NCBI RefSeq assembly: GCF_002163715.1 | Contig: NZ_CP015698.1 | Location: forward strand, 3,326,201 to 3,390,200 | Direction: 5' to 3' | Origin: Curvibacter sp. AEP1-3 | GTDB lineage: Bacteria; Pseudomonadota; Gammaproteobacteria; Burkholderiales; Burkholderiaceae_C | Length of the DNA stretch: 64,000 bases | Shown here: positions 42,934 through 51,976 of the stretch, in pieces | Position numbering within the stretch: the first letter of the stretch is position 1 | Layout of the letters: the number at the start of each line of letters is the position of its first letter | The notes under the pieces: generated by a model | Seen by the model: the letters and a program-made list of their open reading frames with translations, nothing else | The model's database searches: none | What the model was told of the DNA's origin: nothing | Made by a program: the position numbers and the translations under genes

Positions 42934-44334
42934 GTGCCAAGCCACCCTTACCAGCACACCGTCGCAAGCCATGTCTATGGTTTTCGGGACCTCAAAGACC
43001 TGATGGCCAAGGCCACGCCCTTGCGCTCAGGTGACTTGCTGGCCGGGGTGGCTGCACACACGGCGCAGGAACGGGCTGCGGCCCAGATGGCCTTGGCAGA
43101 ACTGCCCTTGCGCACCTTTCTGACCGAGGCCTTGGTGCCCTACGAATCAGACGAAGTTACCCGACTGATTCTGGATACCCACAGTGCAGACGCCTTTGCA
43201 CCGGTGAGCCACCTCACGGTGGGAGACTTCCGCAACTGGCTGCTCAGTGATGCGGCAAACACGGAGGCCCTCACGGCACTGGCACCCGGCATCACGCCCG
43301 AAATGGCCGCCGCCGTGAGCAAGCTCATGCGCAACCAGGACCTGATTCTGGTGGCCAAGAAGTGCCGGGTGGTGACGGCGTTCCGCAATTCCATCGGCCT
43401 GCCCGGCCGCATGGCGACGCGCCTGCAGCCCAACCACCCCACGGATGACGCCACCGGCATCGCCGCCAGCCTGCTGGACGGCTTGCTGTACGGCAGCGGG
43501 GACGCGGTGATCGGCATCAACCCCGCGACCGACAACGTGGCCCAGGTGATGAAGCTGGTGCACATGATGGGCGACGTCATCGCGCACTACGACATCCCGA
43601 CGCAGAGTTGTGTGCTCACCCATGTGACCAACACCATCCAAGCGATTGAGCGCGGTGCGCCGGTGGATTTGGTGTTCCAGTCCATAGGCGGTACCGAGGC
43701 CACCAACAGCAGCTTTGGCTTGAACCTCGCGTTGCTGGCCGAGGCGCGGAGTGCGGCACTTTCGCTGAACCGTGGCACGGTGGGCGACAACGTGATGTAT
43801 TTCGAAACCGGGCAGGGCAGCGCCCTCTCGGCCAACGCCCACCATTGCATGGACCAACAAACCTGCGAGGCCCGAGCCTACGCGGTGGCGCGAGCTTTCA
43901 AGCCGCTGCTGGTCAACACCGTGGTCGGCTTCATAGGCCCTGAGTACCTGTTTGATGGCAAGCAGATCATCCGTGCGGGGCTGGAAGACCACTTCTGCGC
44001 CAAGCTGCTGGGCCTGCCCATGGGCTGCGATGTCTGCTACACCAACCACGCCGAAGCCGACCAGAACGACATGGATGTGTTACTCACCCTGCTGGGGGCG
44101 GCGGGCTGCAACTTCGTGATGGGCATTCCGGGCTCGGACGACATCATGCTGAACTACCAGACCACGTCGTTCCACGACGCCCTGTATGCGCGCAAGGTGC
44201 TGGGCTTGCGGCCTGCGCCCGAATTCGAGGCCTGGTTGCAGCGCATGAACATCTTTCAAGGGCAGGGCGCCGACTTGGTGCTGCCGCCGGGACTGCCCGC
44301 GGCGTTCGAGCAAGCCTTGTTGCCCTTGGCTTGA
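42934..44334 (+). CDS. eutB: ethanolamine ammonia-lyase large subunit
   Basis: 466 residues, starting at GTG 42934; the sequence YQHTVASHVYGFRDLKDLMA then fits the EutB N-terminus. Conserved: SGDLLAGVAAHTAQERAAAQ, CRVVTAFRNSIGLPGRMATR, DAVIGINPATDN and the C-terminal VMGIPGSDDIMLNYQTTSFHD. It binds ethanolamine and, with EutC, adenosylcobalamin, and produces acetaldehyde and ammonia by a radical mechanism. No good ribosome-binding site is seen. No EutA reactivase or microcompartment shell genes accompany it. Confidence 0.95.
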   Translation: MPSHPYQHTVASHVYGFRDLKDLMAKATPLRSGDLLAGVAAHTAQERAAAQMALAELPLRTFLTEALVPYESDEVTRLILDTHSADAFAPVSHLTVGDFRNWLLSDAANTEALTALAPGITPEMAAAVSKLMRNQDLILVAKKCRVVTAFRNSIGLPGRMATRLQPNHPTDDATGIAASLLDGLLYGSGDAVIGINPATDNVAQVMKLVHMMGDVIAHYDIPTQSCVLTHVTNTIQAIERGAPVDLVFQSIGGTEATNSSFGLNLALLAEARSAALSLNRGTVGDNVMYFETGQGSALSANAHHCMDQQTCEARAYAVARAFKPLLVNTVVGFIGPEYLFDGKQIIRAGLEDHFCAKLLGLPMGCDVCYTNHAEADQNDMDVLLTLLGAAGCNFVMGIPGSDDIMLNYQTTSFHDALYARKVLGLRPAPEFEAWLQRMNIFQGQGADLVLPPGLPAAFEQALLPLA

Positions 44335-44342
44335 GGTGATGC

Positions 44343-45164
44343 ATGTCTGACCCACAGTCACCCGTCACCGCCAACCCATGGGCGGCATTGCGCCAATTCA
44401 CCGATGCCCGCATTGCCTTGGGCCGCTCCGGCGTGAGCTTGCCCACGAGCGCGCATCTTGCGTTTCAATTGGCCCATGCCCAGGCGCGAGATGCCGTGCA
44501 TCGCGGGCTAGACGGCCCAGCTTTGTCCGCGCAGCTTAGTGCTGCTTGGCCCGATCTTCCGGGTTCGGTGCTTCAACTGCACAGTGCGGCGACGGACCGC
44601 AACCACTACCTGCAACGCCCCGATCTGGGGCGCAGGTTGGACATCGCTTCGCGCGACTTGTTGGCCCCTTCGAAAGGCACTCTGGAGGAACGGCGGTTCG
44701 ACGTGGCGTTTGTGATCGCAGACGGCCTGTCGGCTTTGGCTATTGAGCAAAACGCGGCACCGTTTTTGGCTGCTTTGCATCAGCGCATGTCGGGTGAAGA
44801 TTGGAAAGTCGCGCCCCTGTGTGTGGTGCGCCAAGCCCGCGTCGCCATCGGCGATGAAATCGGGCAGGCATTGGGCGCGAAGGCGGTGGTGGTGCTGATC
44901 GGGGAGCGCCCGGGCCTAAGTTCACCAGACAGCATGGGCCTGTATCTGACCTGGATGCCCCGCGTGGGGCTCACGGACGCGAGCCGCAACTGCATTTCCA
45001 ATGTGCGGCCCGCAGGGCTGGTGGTTGACGAAGCAGCCTACAAGTTGCACTTTCTGCTCAACGAATCCCGTCAGCGTCAGCTATCCGGTGTGGAGCTGAA
45101 AGACGAAACCGCCGCGGCGGCCACTGCCCTGAACGCAGGCCACGGCAACTTCCTGCTGAAGTAA
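44343..45164 (+). CDS. eutC: ethanolamine ammonia-lyase small subunit
   Basis: 273 residues, eight bases after eutB. Typical EutC pattern: TDARIALGRSGVSLPTSAHL, FQLAHAQARDAVH, DVAFVIADGLSALAI, VVLIGERPGLSSPDSMGLYL and NCISNVRPAGLVVDEAAYKL. It provides the lower part of the cobalamin site. Acetaldehyde removal must be by an enzyme coded elsewhere. Convergent with cysK, 21 bases apart. Confidence 0.95.
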   Translation: MSDPQSPVTANPWAALRQFTDARIALGRSGVSLPTSAHLAFQLAHAQARDAVHRGLDGPALSAQLSAAWPDLPGSVLQLHSAATDRNHYLQRPDLGRRLDIASRDLLAPSKGTLEERRFDVAFVIADGLSALAIEQNAAPFLAALHQRMSGEDWKVAPLCVVRQARVAIGDEIGQALGAKAVVVLIGERPGLSSPDSMGLYLTWMPRVGLTDASRNCISNVRPAGLVVDEAAYKLHFLLNESRQRQLSGVELKDETAAAATALNAGHGNFLLK

Positions 45165-45185
45165 GCCGCAGCCCTTTGCGTGAGG

Positions 45186-46103
45186 TCAGGCGGGCAAATA
45201 GCCTTCGACCGACAGATAGCGCTCACCGGTGTCGTAGTTGAATCCCAACACGGTGCTGCCTGCGGGGATCTCGGGCAGTTTCTGCGCAATCGCGGCCAAA
45301 GTGGCGCCGCTGGAAATGCCGACCAGCAAACCTTCCTCACGTGCGCTGCGGCGGCCGTATTCACGGGCAGTTTCGGCTTCGACCTGAATCACGCCATCCA
45401 GCAGATCCGTCTTCAGGTTTTTGGGGATGAAGCCAGCACCAATGCCTTGGATCGGGTGGGGTGCGGGTGCACCACCGCTGATCACGGGGGATGCGGAGGG
45501 CTCCACGGCAAACACCTTGAGCTGCGGCCATTTGGCTTTGAGCACTTGGGCCACACCACTCAGGTGCCCGCCGGTGCCCACGCCAGTGATGATGTAGTCC
45601 ACGCCATTGGGAAAGTCGTTGGCGATTTCCAGAGCCGTGGTGCGCACGTGCACGTCGATGTTGGCGGGGTTCTCAAACTGCTGTGGAATCCAGGCGCCGG
45701 GGGTCTGAGCTTTGAGTTCTTCGGCGCGGGCGATGGCGCCTTTCATGCCTTTCTCGCGCGGGGTCAGGTCGAAGCTGGCGCCGTAAGCCAACATGAGGCG
45801 GCGGCGCTCAATGGACATGCTGTCGGGCATGACCAGAATCAGTTTGTATCCCTTGACCGCTGCGACCAGGGCTAGGCCCACGCCGGTGTTGCCCGAGGTA
45901 GGCTCAATGATGGTGGCGCCGGGTTTCAGCGCGCCGCTGCGTTCTGCATCTTCGATCATGGCCAAGGCAATGCGGTCCTTGATGGAGCCGCCCGGGTTGG
46001 TGCGCTCGCTTTTCACATACACCTTGTGGCTGTTGCCGAACAGCTTGTTGATGCGGATGTGGGGTGTGTTGCCTATGGTTTGCAGGACGTTGTCGAATGC
46101 CAT
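45186..46103 (-). CDS. cysK: cysteine synthase
   Basis: 305 residues, O-acetylserine sulfhydrylase of the PLP fold II family. PLP lysine K42 in NPGGSIKDR, the carboxylate loop PTSGNTGVG (69-77), the phosphate loop [10 protein letters not shown] and the C-terminal SSGATLAA are present. It makes cysteine from O-acetylserine and sulfide. Stands alone on the minus strand; its promoter lies opposite that of the RNase P RNA. Confidence 0.93.
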   Translation of the reverse strand: MAFDNVLQTIGNTPHIRINKLFGNSHKVYVKSERTNPGGSIKDRIALAMIEDAERSGALKPGATIIEPTSGNTGVGLALVAAVKGYKLILVMPDSMSIERRRLMLAYGASFDLTPREKGMKGAIARAEELKAQTPGAWIPQQFENPANIDVHVRTTALEIANDFPNGVDYIITGVGTGGHLSGVAQVLKAKWPQLKVFAVEPSASPVISGGAPAPHPIQGIGAGFIPKNLKTDLLDGVIQVEAETAREYGRRSAREEGLLVGISSGATLAAIAQKLPEIPAGSTVLGFNYDTGERYLSVEGYLPA

Positions 46104-46217
46104 GGTGTGTCTCCGTGATGGGGTCTGAACCTAAATATTCTGAAGCAAAGTGACGAAACGGCTTCGACAGTTTGCACATATCGATATTCCTGCTCTGGCA
46201 GGACCGATAATCGGGGG

Positions 46218-46564
46218 GTGAAGCCCGCCAGACCACCGCTGGTGCAATTCTGGAAACAGAGCACTGGAGGAACGTCCGGACTGCATAGGGCAGCGTAGCA
46301 GCTAACGGCTGTCCACCGACAAGTCGGCCACGCAAGTGGAAGGCCCTAAGGTGAGGATTAGAGCAGCAGAGACGAGCCGATTCAGTTCGGGTGAAACGGG
46401 CAATCTCTACGCGCAGCAATACCAAGTAGGCACACGTTGACGGGGCCCCCGGAGTGTGCGGGTAGGTAGCATCGAGCCGTCCGGGTGACCGGCGGCCCAG
46501 AGTAATGGTGGTCACGTGGGGGAAACCCCATGCACAGAATCCGGCTTATCGGTGGGCTTCACAC
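46218..46564 (+). ncRNA. rnpB: RNase P RNA (type A)
   Basis: Recognised by GGAGGAACGTCCGGACTGCA near the 5' end, GGAAACGGGCAATCT-like TGAAACGGGCAATCTC in the middle, and the 3' end AGAATCCGGCTTATCGGTGG. The P1 helix pairs GTGAAGCCCGCC (46218-46229) with GGTGGGCTTCAC at the end, giving about 347 nt. It is the catalytic RNA that trims tRNA 5' ends. A GATAAT box (46206-46211) is placed correctly as its -10 element; no clear -35. Confidence 0.95.
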
Positions 46565-46613
46565 TTTATTTGTTGTATGGTCGAGTCTTCACAGTGTTTT
46601 TGGCGGAGGCTTT

Positions 46614-47042
46614 ATGCGACCGATTCTGGAACTGTTGGAGAAACACGGGGGCTCTGTCTGGAGCCTGAACCCGGATGACAGCGTCTACCAGGCGCTCGAA
46701 ATGCTGGCCGACTGCAATGTCGGCGCGCTCATGGTGATGGAGGGCGACAAGCTGGTCGGCATCTTCTCGGAGCGGGACTACACCCGCAAAATCGCACTGG
46801 CCGGCCGATCCTCCAAGGACACCAAGGTGAAAGACATCATGACCTCGCAGGTCATGGTGGTCGGCCCCAAGACACGTACCCAGGAGTGCATGGCCTTGAT
46901 GAGTCAGAAAAAGATCCGCCACTTGCCGGTAGTCGACGGCTCCAAGGTGCTGGGCATGGTGTCTATCCGTGACTTGATGGACGACATCATCAAGGACCAC
47001 GAACAGACGATCAGCCAGCTGCAGAGCTACATCGCGAGCTGA
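46614..47042 (+). CDS. CBS domain protein
   Basis: 142 residues from ATG 46614, with GGAGG six bases upstream; the open frame back to 46530 lies within rnpB. Two CBS motifs: VYQALEMLADCNVGALMVME with GIFSERDYTRKI, and TQECMALMSQKKIRHLPVVD with GMVSIRDLMDDII. Stand-alone CBS pairs bind adenine nucleotides and act as energy sensors; partner unknown. Immediately downstream of rnpB, perhaps sharing its transcript. Confidence 0.87.
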   Translation: MRPILELLEKHGGSVWSLNPDDSVYQALEMLADCNVGALMVMEGDKLVGIFSERDYTRKIALAGRSSKDTKVKDIMTSQVMVVGPKTRTQECMALMSQKKIRHLPVVDGSKVLGMVSIRDLMDDIIKDHEQTISQLQSYIAS

Positions 47043-47049
47043 CGCGCTC

Positions 47050-48129
47050 TCAAAACTTCTCCCAGCCCGCCAGATACCGCCATTGCCCGACCGGCAGGTC
47101 GGACAGAGCAACGCGCCCCAGCCGGATGCGTTTCATTCCCAGAATGTGCAGCCCGGCTTTTTCGCACAGGAAGGCAATCAGTCCTGGGTGTGAGCCCTTG
47201 ATGGCAAAGCGCAGGCGGCTTGACTCCGGGGTGGTGCTGTTCACACTGACTTTCACCTGAGGCAGGTCCAAGCGCTCGTCTTTGAGCGCGTAGGCTATAG
47301 GCTTGAGCGCATCAAGCTCCACCTCCCCCTTCACCTCGACCAGAAATTCATGTTCCATGGTGGACATGTCCTCGGTGAGCTTGCGGGTGGTGCGCCAGTC
47401 CTGGGTGAAGACCACCAGGCCGGTTGCGCCGGTTTCCAACTCTACATCCGCTTCAAGGTGGTTGAAGTGACGCTTGAGCACGCGGGTGTCAGTCGGGTCA
47501 CCTTCCCAATGGTTGGCAGGGGTCAGTAGCGTACGGGCATTTGCCGGAGGCGCTTTGCGTCCCGGTGCGCCAGTGCGTGCCGGGGCACCGGCGCGCACCG
47601 GAGTTAGTTCTTCCAGCCCGTCGGTGTGGCCGGCCGGCTTGTTCAGCAACAGGGTGACCGGTGTGAGTTCCATCAGGCTGGCGTTGGGGTCCAGGGTGAT
47701 GGTCTCAAGGTCCACCCGGTGCTGGGGTTCTTCCACCACTACCCCATTGACCTGCACCCAGCCGCCTTCGATATATTGCTCGGCTTCCTTGCGGGAGCAA
47801 TCTTTGAGGGACATGACGCGTTTGGAGAGGCGCTCACCGGTAGTGGCTGCCGGTGCTTCTACGACGGGCTCTTTGCGGGGCTTGCGCAAACGAGGCTTCT
47901 TGGTGGATGGCGCAGGTGTCTGAGCTGTTGTGGTGGGGCCTGGACGATGGGCTGCCTCCGGACTCCGCAATACAGAGGGGCCACGCGGTCCCGAGGGTGT
48001 CCGGGCCGCTCCGGTTGCACGCTGTGGCTGGGGGGCGGATGCGGGTGCTCTCGCCGGTGCCGCGGCGCGCGTCGGTTTGATGGGCTTGGTCAGTATGGGG
48101 CGTGGGGGCTTGGCGCCGGATGTGCTCAT
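47050..48129 (-). CDS. RluF/RsuA-like pseudouridine synthase, altered active site
   Basis: 359 residues: a 95-residue Pro/Ala/Arg/Lys-rich N-terminal tail, an S4 RNA-binding domain (ERLSKRVMSLKDCSRKEAEQ...GGWVQVNG), then a pseudouridine synthase fold. The catalytic motif GRLDxxTxGLLLLT is represented by VELETGATGLVVFTQ: the catalytic Asp aligns with Glu and the preceding Gly-Arg are lost. An extra Pro/Ala/Arg stretch (APARTGAPGRKAPP) is inserted in the middle. It may bind rRNA without modifying it or use Glu; seen: motif change, inferred: reduced activity. Overlaps the MBL hydrolase stop by four bases. Confidence 0.85.
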   Translation of the reverse strand: MSTSGAKPPRPILTKPIKPTRAAAPARAPASAPQPQRATGAARTPSGPRGPSVLRSPEAAHRPGPTTTAQTPAPSTKKPRLRKPRKEPVVEAPAATTGERLSKRVMSLKDCSRKEAEQYIEGGWVQVNGVVVEEPQHRVDLETITLDPNASLMELTPVTLLLNKPAGHTDGLEELTPVRAGAPARTGAPGRKAPPANARTLLTPANHWEGDPTDTRVLKRHFNHLEADVELETGATGLVVFTQDWRTTRKLTEDMSTMEHEFLVEVKGEVELDALKPIAYALKDERLDLPQVKVSVNSTTPESSRLRFAIKGSHPGLIAFLCEKAGLHILGMKRIRLGRVALSDLPVGQWRYLAGWEKF

Positions 48130-49091
48130 GCTTGGCCTTCTTCGTTATGTTGCGCGCCTGGATTGTCCAGTGCGTAAATGCGTTCTACATGGGCTAGCAG
48201 GGAGCGTTTGGCCACAGGCCAGATGCGCGGGTCTACATCGTCGTAGGCCAGGGGCAGCCAGTCGTCCAGGCTGCCTTGGGGGTTGGCTTGCATGACAGCC
48301 GCAATTTTGGCTTCGCGTGCCAGGCGGTGCGCCTTGAGCTTGGCAATGGCATCGCCCGCACCGTCGATCACATGGCCGTGGGCCGGCAGGATGTATTGCG
48401 CCTGGTAGTCGCGGCAGGCAGTAGCCAGTGCGTCCAGCGAATCCAGATAGTCCCGCATGTTGCCGTCCGGCGGGTCGATGACCGTGGTGCTGCCACTCAA
48501 GATGTGGTCGCCGCTGAAGAGCAGGCCATCTTCTTCCAGCAGCAGGCATACGTGATTGGCGGCATGGCCGGGGGTGTAAATCACCTGCAGGGTGTGCACA
48601 GGTTTAAGTGCGGTTTCGACCTCTGGCGCAGGCAGCATATGCGCGAGCAGCTCTCTATTTTGTAGCGGTCGGTCCGGAGTGAACTCGCTGGCGGCGCGTG
48701 CGGTGGACGCTGAGGGCAAGCCCAGAATCGGCGGGCCGCCCTGGCACAGGGCCTGCAGCGGTGCAGCGCCGGGCGAATGGTCGGGGTGCGAATGGGTGCA
48801 CACAATGCGCAGGATGTTGCCGCCACTGCCGTCTTCAAACGCAGCCGCCTGCCACAGGCGCTGCAGGTGGTCGGGGTCTGCGGGGCCCGGGTCAATGACG
48901 GTATAGCCCGTGGCGGGTTCGCCCACCAGGTAGCTGTTGGTGCCGGGGCCTGTCATCACGCCGGGGTTGGGGGCGGTGAGGCGCAGCACATGGCGCATCA
49001 GGGGCACGGGTCTGTCGGTTTGCCAGGCATCAAGTAGCGAGGCGGCGGCCGGCGAGAGTTCGCCGGGCAGAAGGTGGGTGGGTCTGGCCAT
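48126..49091 (-). CDS. MBL-fold metallo-hydrolase (LACTB2-like)
   Basis: 321 residues from ATG 49091. Metal motif [10 protein letters not shown] (HxHxDH), then later His in TPGHAANHV, the Asp in FSGDHILSG and PAHGHV. The C-terminal helix bundle [12 protein letters not shown] is the LACTB2-type winged-helix extension. These enzymes are hydrolases or RNases with two zinc ions. Residues about 142-157 ([15 protein letters not shown]) are encoded by a dispersed repeat. Its start faces dapF, with only 37 bases between the start codons. Confidence 0.9.
   Translation of the reverse strand: MARPTHLLPGELSPAAASLLDAWQTDRPVPLMRHVLRLTAPNPGVMTGPGTNSYLVGEPATGYTVIDPGPADPDHLQRLWQAAAFEDGSGGNILRIVCTHSHPDHSPGAAPLQALCQGGPPILGLPSASTARAASEFTPDRPLQNRELLAHMLPAPEVETALKPVHTLQVIYTPGHAANHVCLLLEEDGLLFSGDHILSGSTTVIDPPDGNMRDYLDSLDALATACRDYQAQYILPAHGHVIDGAGDAIAKLKAHRLAREAKIAAVMQANPQGSLDDWLPLAYDDVDPRIWPVAKRSLLAHVERIYALDNPGAQHNEEGQA
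48621..48666 (-). repeat. dispersed ~45-bp repeat, copy 6 (inside MBL hydrolase gene)
   Basis: On the minus (coding) strand: GCTACAAAATAGAG, AGCTGCTCGCGCATAT, GCTGCCTGCGCCAGAG. Best match to copies 1 and 2. Confidence 0.8.
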
Positions 49092-49128
49092 GCGGCGGAT
49101 TGTGCAGCCAAACGGGGATAATGAACGG

Positions 49129-49998
49129 ATGCGAATCCAGTTCACCAAAATGCAGGGCGCGGGCAACGACTTCGTAGTGCTCGATGAAACCAAGGGTCGC
49201 TTGGGTTTGACCCCTGCGCATTACCGCTTTCTGGGCGATCGCCACTTCGGCGTGGGGGCCGACCAGATTCTCACTGTGCGCCCCTCGCCCGCCGAGGGCA
49301 TCGACTTCGAATACGTGATTCACAACGCCGATGGCAACGAGGTAGAGCAGTGCGGCAATGGCTCCCGCTGCTTCGCCCGCTTTGTGCGCGACCAGGGCCT
49401 GACCGGCAAAGACCGCATCCGCGTCAAAACCATGAAGGGCGTGATCGAACCCTTGCTTACCTCCGACGGCCGGGTGACGGTGGACATGGGCGGGCCGGTA
49501 TTCACTCCGGCAGACATTCCTTTTGACGACAGTGGCCTGAGTCTGCAAGCCATGGGATCATGGGGAAATTGGCCTCTGGCGCCCGTGGAATCTGCGCAAG
49601 CAGCTCCTCTTTTGGTAGCAACGGTATCTATGGGTAACCCCCATGCGGTCACGCTGGTGGCTGATGTGGATGCTGCACCGGTCGCCACACTGGGCCCGCA
49701 GGTGCAGGCCAACCCGCGCTTTACCCAAGGTGTGAACGTAGGCTTTTTGCAGGTGGTGAGCCGCAGCCAGGTGCGCTTGCGTGTGTACGAGCGCGGTGTG
49801 GGCGAGACGCTGGCCTGTGGCACGGGCGCCTGCGCGGCCGTGGTGGCCGGTATCCGTCTCGGCCTGCTGGACGCACGTGTGGATGTGCAGACCCGTGGCG
49901 GCATGCTGACCATTGCTTGGGACGGTATGGGCGCCTCTGTTTTCATGACCGGCCCCGCCACCACGGTTTTCCGTGGCGAAATTGATTTACCCGAATAA
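49129..49998 (+). CDS. dapF: diaminopimelate epimerase
   Basis: 289 residues from ATG 49129. The two catalytic cysteines are in [10 protein letters not shown] and [11 protein letters not shown]; also [14 protein letters not shown] at the N-terminus and [11 protein letters not shown] in the middle. It converts LL- to meso-diaminopimelate for lysine and peptidoglycan. Residues about 149-164 ([16 protein letters not shown] region), just before VSMGNPH, come from a dispersed repeat in antisense orientation. Followed by DUF484 and xerC, a conserved proteobacterial order. Confidence 0.95.
   Translation: MRIQFTKMQGAGNDFVVLDETKGRLGLTPAHYRFLGDRHFGVGADQILTVRPSPAEGIDFEYVIHNADGNEVEQCGNGSRCFARFVRDQGLTGKDRIRVKTMKGVIEPLLTSDGRVTVDMGGPVFTPADIPFDDSGLSLQAMGSWGNWPLAPVESAQAAPLLVATVSMGNPHAVTLVADVDAAPVATLGPQVQANPRFTQGVNVGFLQVVSRSQVRLRVYERGVGETLACGTGACAAVVAGIRLGLLDARVDVQTRGGMLTIAWDGMGASVFMTGPATTVFRGEIDLPE
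49573..49619 (-). repeat. dispersed ~45-bp repeat, copy 7 (inside dapF)
   Basis: On the minus strand: GCTACCAAAAGAGG, AGCTGCTTGCGCAGAT, TCCACGGGCGCCAGAGG. Antisense to dapF and in frame. Confidence 0.78.
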
Positions 49999-50014
49999 CC
50001 TGAACCCGCAGACC

Positions 50015-50713
50015 ATGACTCCACCTCTGAACCAAGCCTTGGGCAATCCCATCACCGAAGACGACATTGCCAACTATTTGGTGAACAACCCCGACTTCTT
50101 CCAGCGCCACGCGGAGTTGCTGGCCACGGTGCAGTTCACCAGCCCGCACAGCCACCGCGCAGTGAGCTTGCAGGAGCGCCAGGCCGAGATGCTGCGCGAG
50201 AAGATCAAGTTGCTGGAGCAGCGCATCATGGAAATGATCCGCCACGGCAACGAGAACGTGATGCTGTCCGACAAGATCCTGCGTTGGGCGCGCTCGCTGT
50301 TCCTCACCATCAACCCGGCCGAGTTGCCCGAGGAGATCGTGCGCGAAATCAAGGACCAGTTCGCCGTCCCGCAAGTGGGCTTGCGTATCTGGGGCGTGGC
50401 TGAAGGCTTTTCTGCTTTGCCGGCGGCCCAGGAGGTCAGTGAAGATGCCAAGGTATTCGCCACTTCTTTGAATGAACCTTTCTGCGGCCTGAATACCGGC
50501 TTCGAAGCCGTGAGCTGGCTGGAAGAGCCGGGCACGGTCAGCTCGCTGGCGCTGATTCCCCTGCGCAGTGGCATGGCCGGCAGCCAGGCGCCCGCCTTCG
50601 GCATGCTGGTGCTGGCCTCGGGCGACGCGCAGCGTTTCAACAGCGGAATGGGCACGGATTTCCTGGCCCGCATCGGCGAAATCGCCAGCGCTGCGCTGTC
50701 CCGCCTGCGTTAA
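50015..50713 (+). CDS. DUF484 family protein
   Basis: 232 residues from ATG 50015. Opens with NPDFFQRHAELLATVQFTSP, the hallmark of DUF484, then a coiled coil (VSLQERQAEMLREKIKLLEQ) and a GAF-like C-terminal domain. Function unknown; the gene sits between dapF and xerC here, as it commonly does in proteobacteria. It ends 17 bases before xerC. Confidence 0.9.
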   Translation: MTPPLNQALGNPITEDDIANYLVNNPDFFQRHAELLATVQFTSPHSHRAVSLQERQAEMLREKIKLLEQRIMEMIRHGNENVMLSDKILRWARSLFLTINPAELPEEIVREIKDQFAVPQVGLRIWGVAEGFSALPAAQEVSEDAKVFATSLNEPFCGLNTGFEAVSWLEEPGTVSSLALIPLRSGMAGSQAPAFGMLVLASGDAQRFNSGMGTDFLARIGEIASAALSRLR

Positions 50714-50730
50714 GCCATTCCCATACCGCC

Positions 50731-51696
50731 ATGACTGCGGACGACTCGGCACTGGTGGAGAAATACCTGGAGTTCGTCCGCGTCGAAAAGCGCTTGGCCG
50801 CGCGCACCGTGGAGCTGTATTCGCTGGATCTGGGGCGGCTGTCTGAGCAGGCCACGCGTGCCGGCGTTACCTTGAGAGACGTCAGAAATCACCACATCCG
50901 CCGCTGGGTTGCCCAGATGCACAGCGCCGGGCGCAGCGGGCGCGGCATCGCACTCATTCTGTCGGGATGGCGCGGTTTTTATGCCTGGCTGGGCCGCGAG
51001 GGCTTGGTGAGCAGCAACCCGGTGCAGGATGTGCGCTCGCCCAAGGCGCCCAAACCATTGCCCAAAGCGCTGGCGGTGGATGACGCGGTGCAGTTTGCCG
51101 ATTTCGAAAGTGATGACAACGCTTGGCTGGAAGCCCGCGATGCCGCCATTGTCGAACTGCTCTATGGCAGCGGCCTGCGCGTGGGAGAGTTGGTGGGGCT
51201 GGATGTAGTAGCCGGCAAAGATGCCAAGGGCTGGATCGACATGCAGGCCGCAGAGGCCCATGTGCTGGGAAAAGGTTCTAAGCGCCGCAGTGTGCCGGTG
51301 GGTGCCACGGCCATGCAGGCCTTGCAGCGTTGGTTGGTGTTGCGTGGCCCTTCGGGTACCACCACAGCCGCACCTGTGGACGCATTAGGGGCCGATGCCG
51401 CCTCCGCGCTCTTCACTGGCCGCAATGGCACGCGCCTCACCGCGCAAAGTGTGTGGCAGCGGCTCAAGCGGCGCAGCCAACTGGCGGGCCTGAATGTACC
51501 GGTGCACCCGCACATGCTGCGCCACTCGTTTGCCAGCCACGTGCTGCAAAGCAGTGGCGACTTGCGTGGCGTACAGGAGCTGCTGGGTCACGCCAATATC
51601 ACCACCACGCAGGTCTATACCCGGTTGGACTTTCAGCATCTGGCCAAGGCCTACGACGCTGCGCATCCGCGCGCCAAACTCAAGCGTCAGCCCTGA
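50731..51696 (+). CDS. xerC: tyrosine recombinase XerC
   Basis: 321 residues. N-terminal SAM-like core-binding domain and C-terminal catalytic domain with R150, K181, H261, R264, H287 and nucleophile Y296 (HMLRHSFASH and LGHANITTTQVYTRL). With XerD it resolves chromosome dimers at dif. Position after dapF and DUF484 identifies it as chromosomal XerC and not an element integrase, despite the tRNA gene downstream. Confidence 0.94.
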   Translation: MTADDSALVEKYLEFVRVEKRLAARTVELYSLDLGRLSEQATRAGVTLRDVRNHHIRRWVAQMHSAGRSGRGIALILSGWRGFYAWLGREGLVSSNPVQDVRSPKAPKPLPKALAVDDAVQFADFESDDNAWLEARDAAIVELLYGSGLRVGELVGLDVVAGKDAKGWIDMQAAEAHVLGKGSKRRSVPVGATAMQALQRWLVLRGPSGTTTAAPVDALGADAASALFTGRNGTRLTAQSVWQRLKRRSQLAGLNVPVHPHMLRHSFASHVLQSSGDLRGVQELLGHANITTTQVYTRLDFQHLAKAYDAAHPRAKLKRQP

Positions 51697-51743
51697 CGGG
51701 GGCATGAGCTGCCTCCTCTTTTTCGCAAAAAGTTTTGGGTTTC

Positions 51744-51772
51744 TTGAAAGTTGCCAAAACGCGGTATATAAT
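51744..51772 (+). promoter_or_regulatory. sigma-70 promoter of tRNA-Gly
   Basis: TTGAAA (51744-51749), 17-base spacer, TATAAT (51767-51772); the tRNA starts 14 bases later. Near-consensus strength. Confidence 0.88.
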
Positions 51773-51786
51773 CATGGGCTTGTAAC

Positions 51787-51862
51787 GCGGGAATAGCTCA
51801 GTTGGTAGAGCGCAACCTTGCCAAGGTTGAGGTCGAGAGTTCGAGACTCTTTTCCCGCTCCA
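51787..51862 (+). tRNA. tRNA-Gly (GCC)
   Basis: 76 nt with encoded CCA. Acceptor GCGGGAA pairs with TTCCCGC; anticodon loop TTGCCAA gives GCC; T-arm GAGAG-TTCGAGA-CTCTT. Reads GGC/GGT. Confidence 0.95.
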
Positions 51863-51882
51863 AATTCACCCTCAAGGGTTTC

Positions 51883-51917
51883 AAAAAAGGTCAGCAGTTT
51901 GCTGGCCTTTTTTGTTT
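51883..51917 (+). terminator. intrinsic terminator after tRNA-Gly
   Basis: AAAAAAGGTCAGC, loop AGTTT, GCTGGCC then TTTTTTGTTTT. One G-T pair in the stem. Confidence 0.85.
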
Positions 51918-51976
51918 TCCGGGCCAGTCTGTCTAAGAGCAAGACCCGCCCGCACCTCCAAGCGACAATAGCCCCC

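Noticed and set aside
51697..51862. Integrated element using XerC and tRNA-Gly as integrase and attachment site
   Set aside because: XerC lies in the conserved dapF-DUF484-xerC block, no duplicated tRNA 3' end was seen nearby, and flanking genes are core functions.
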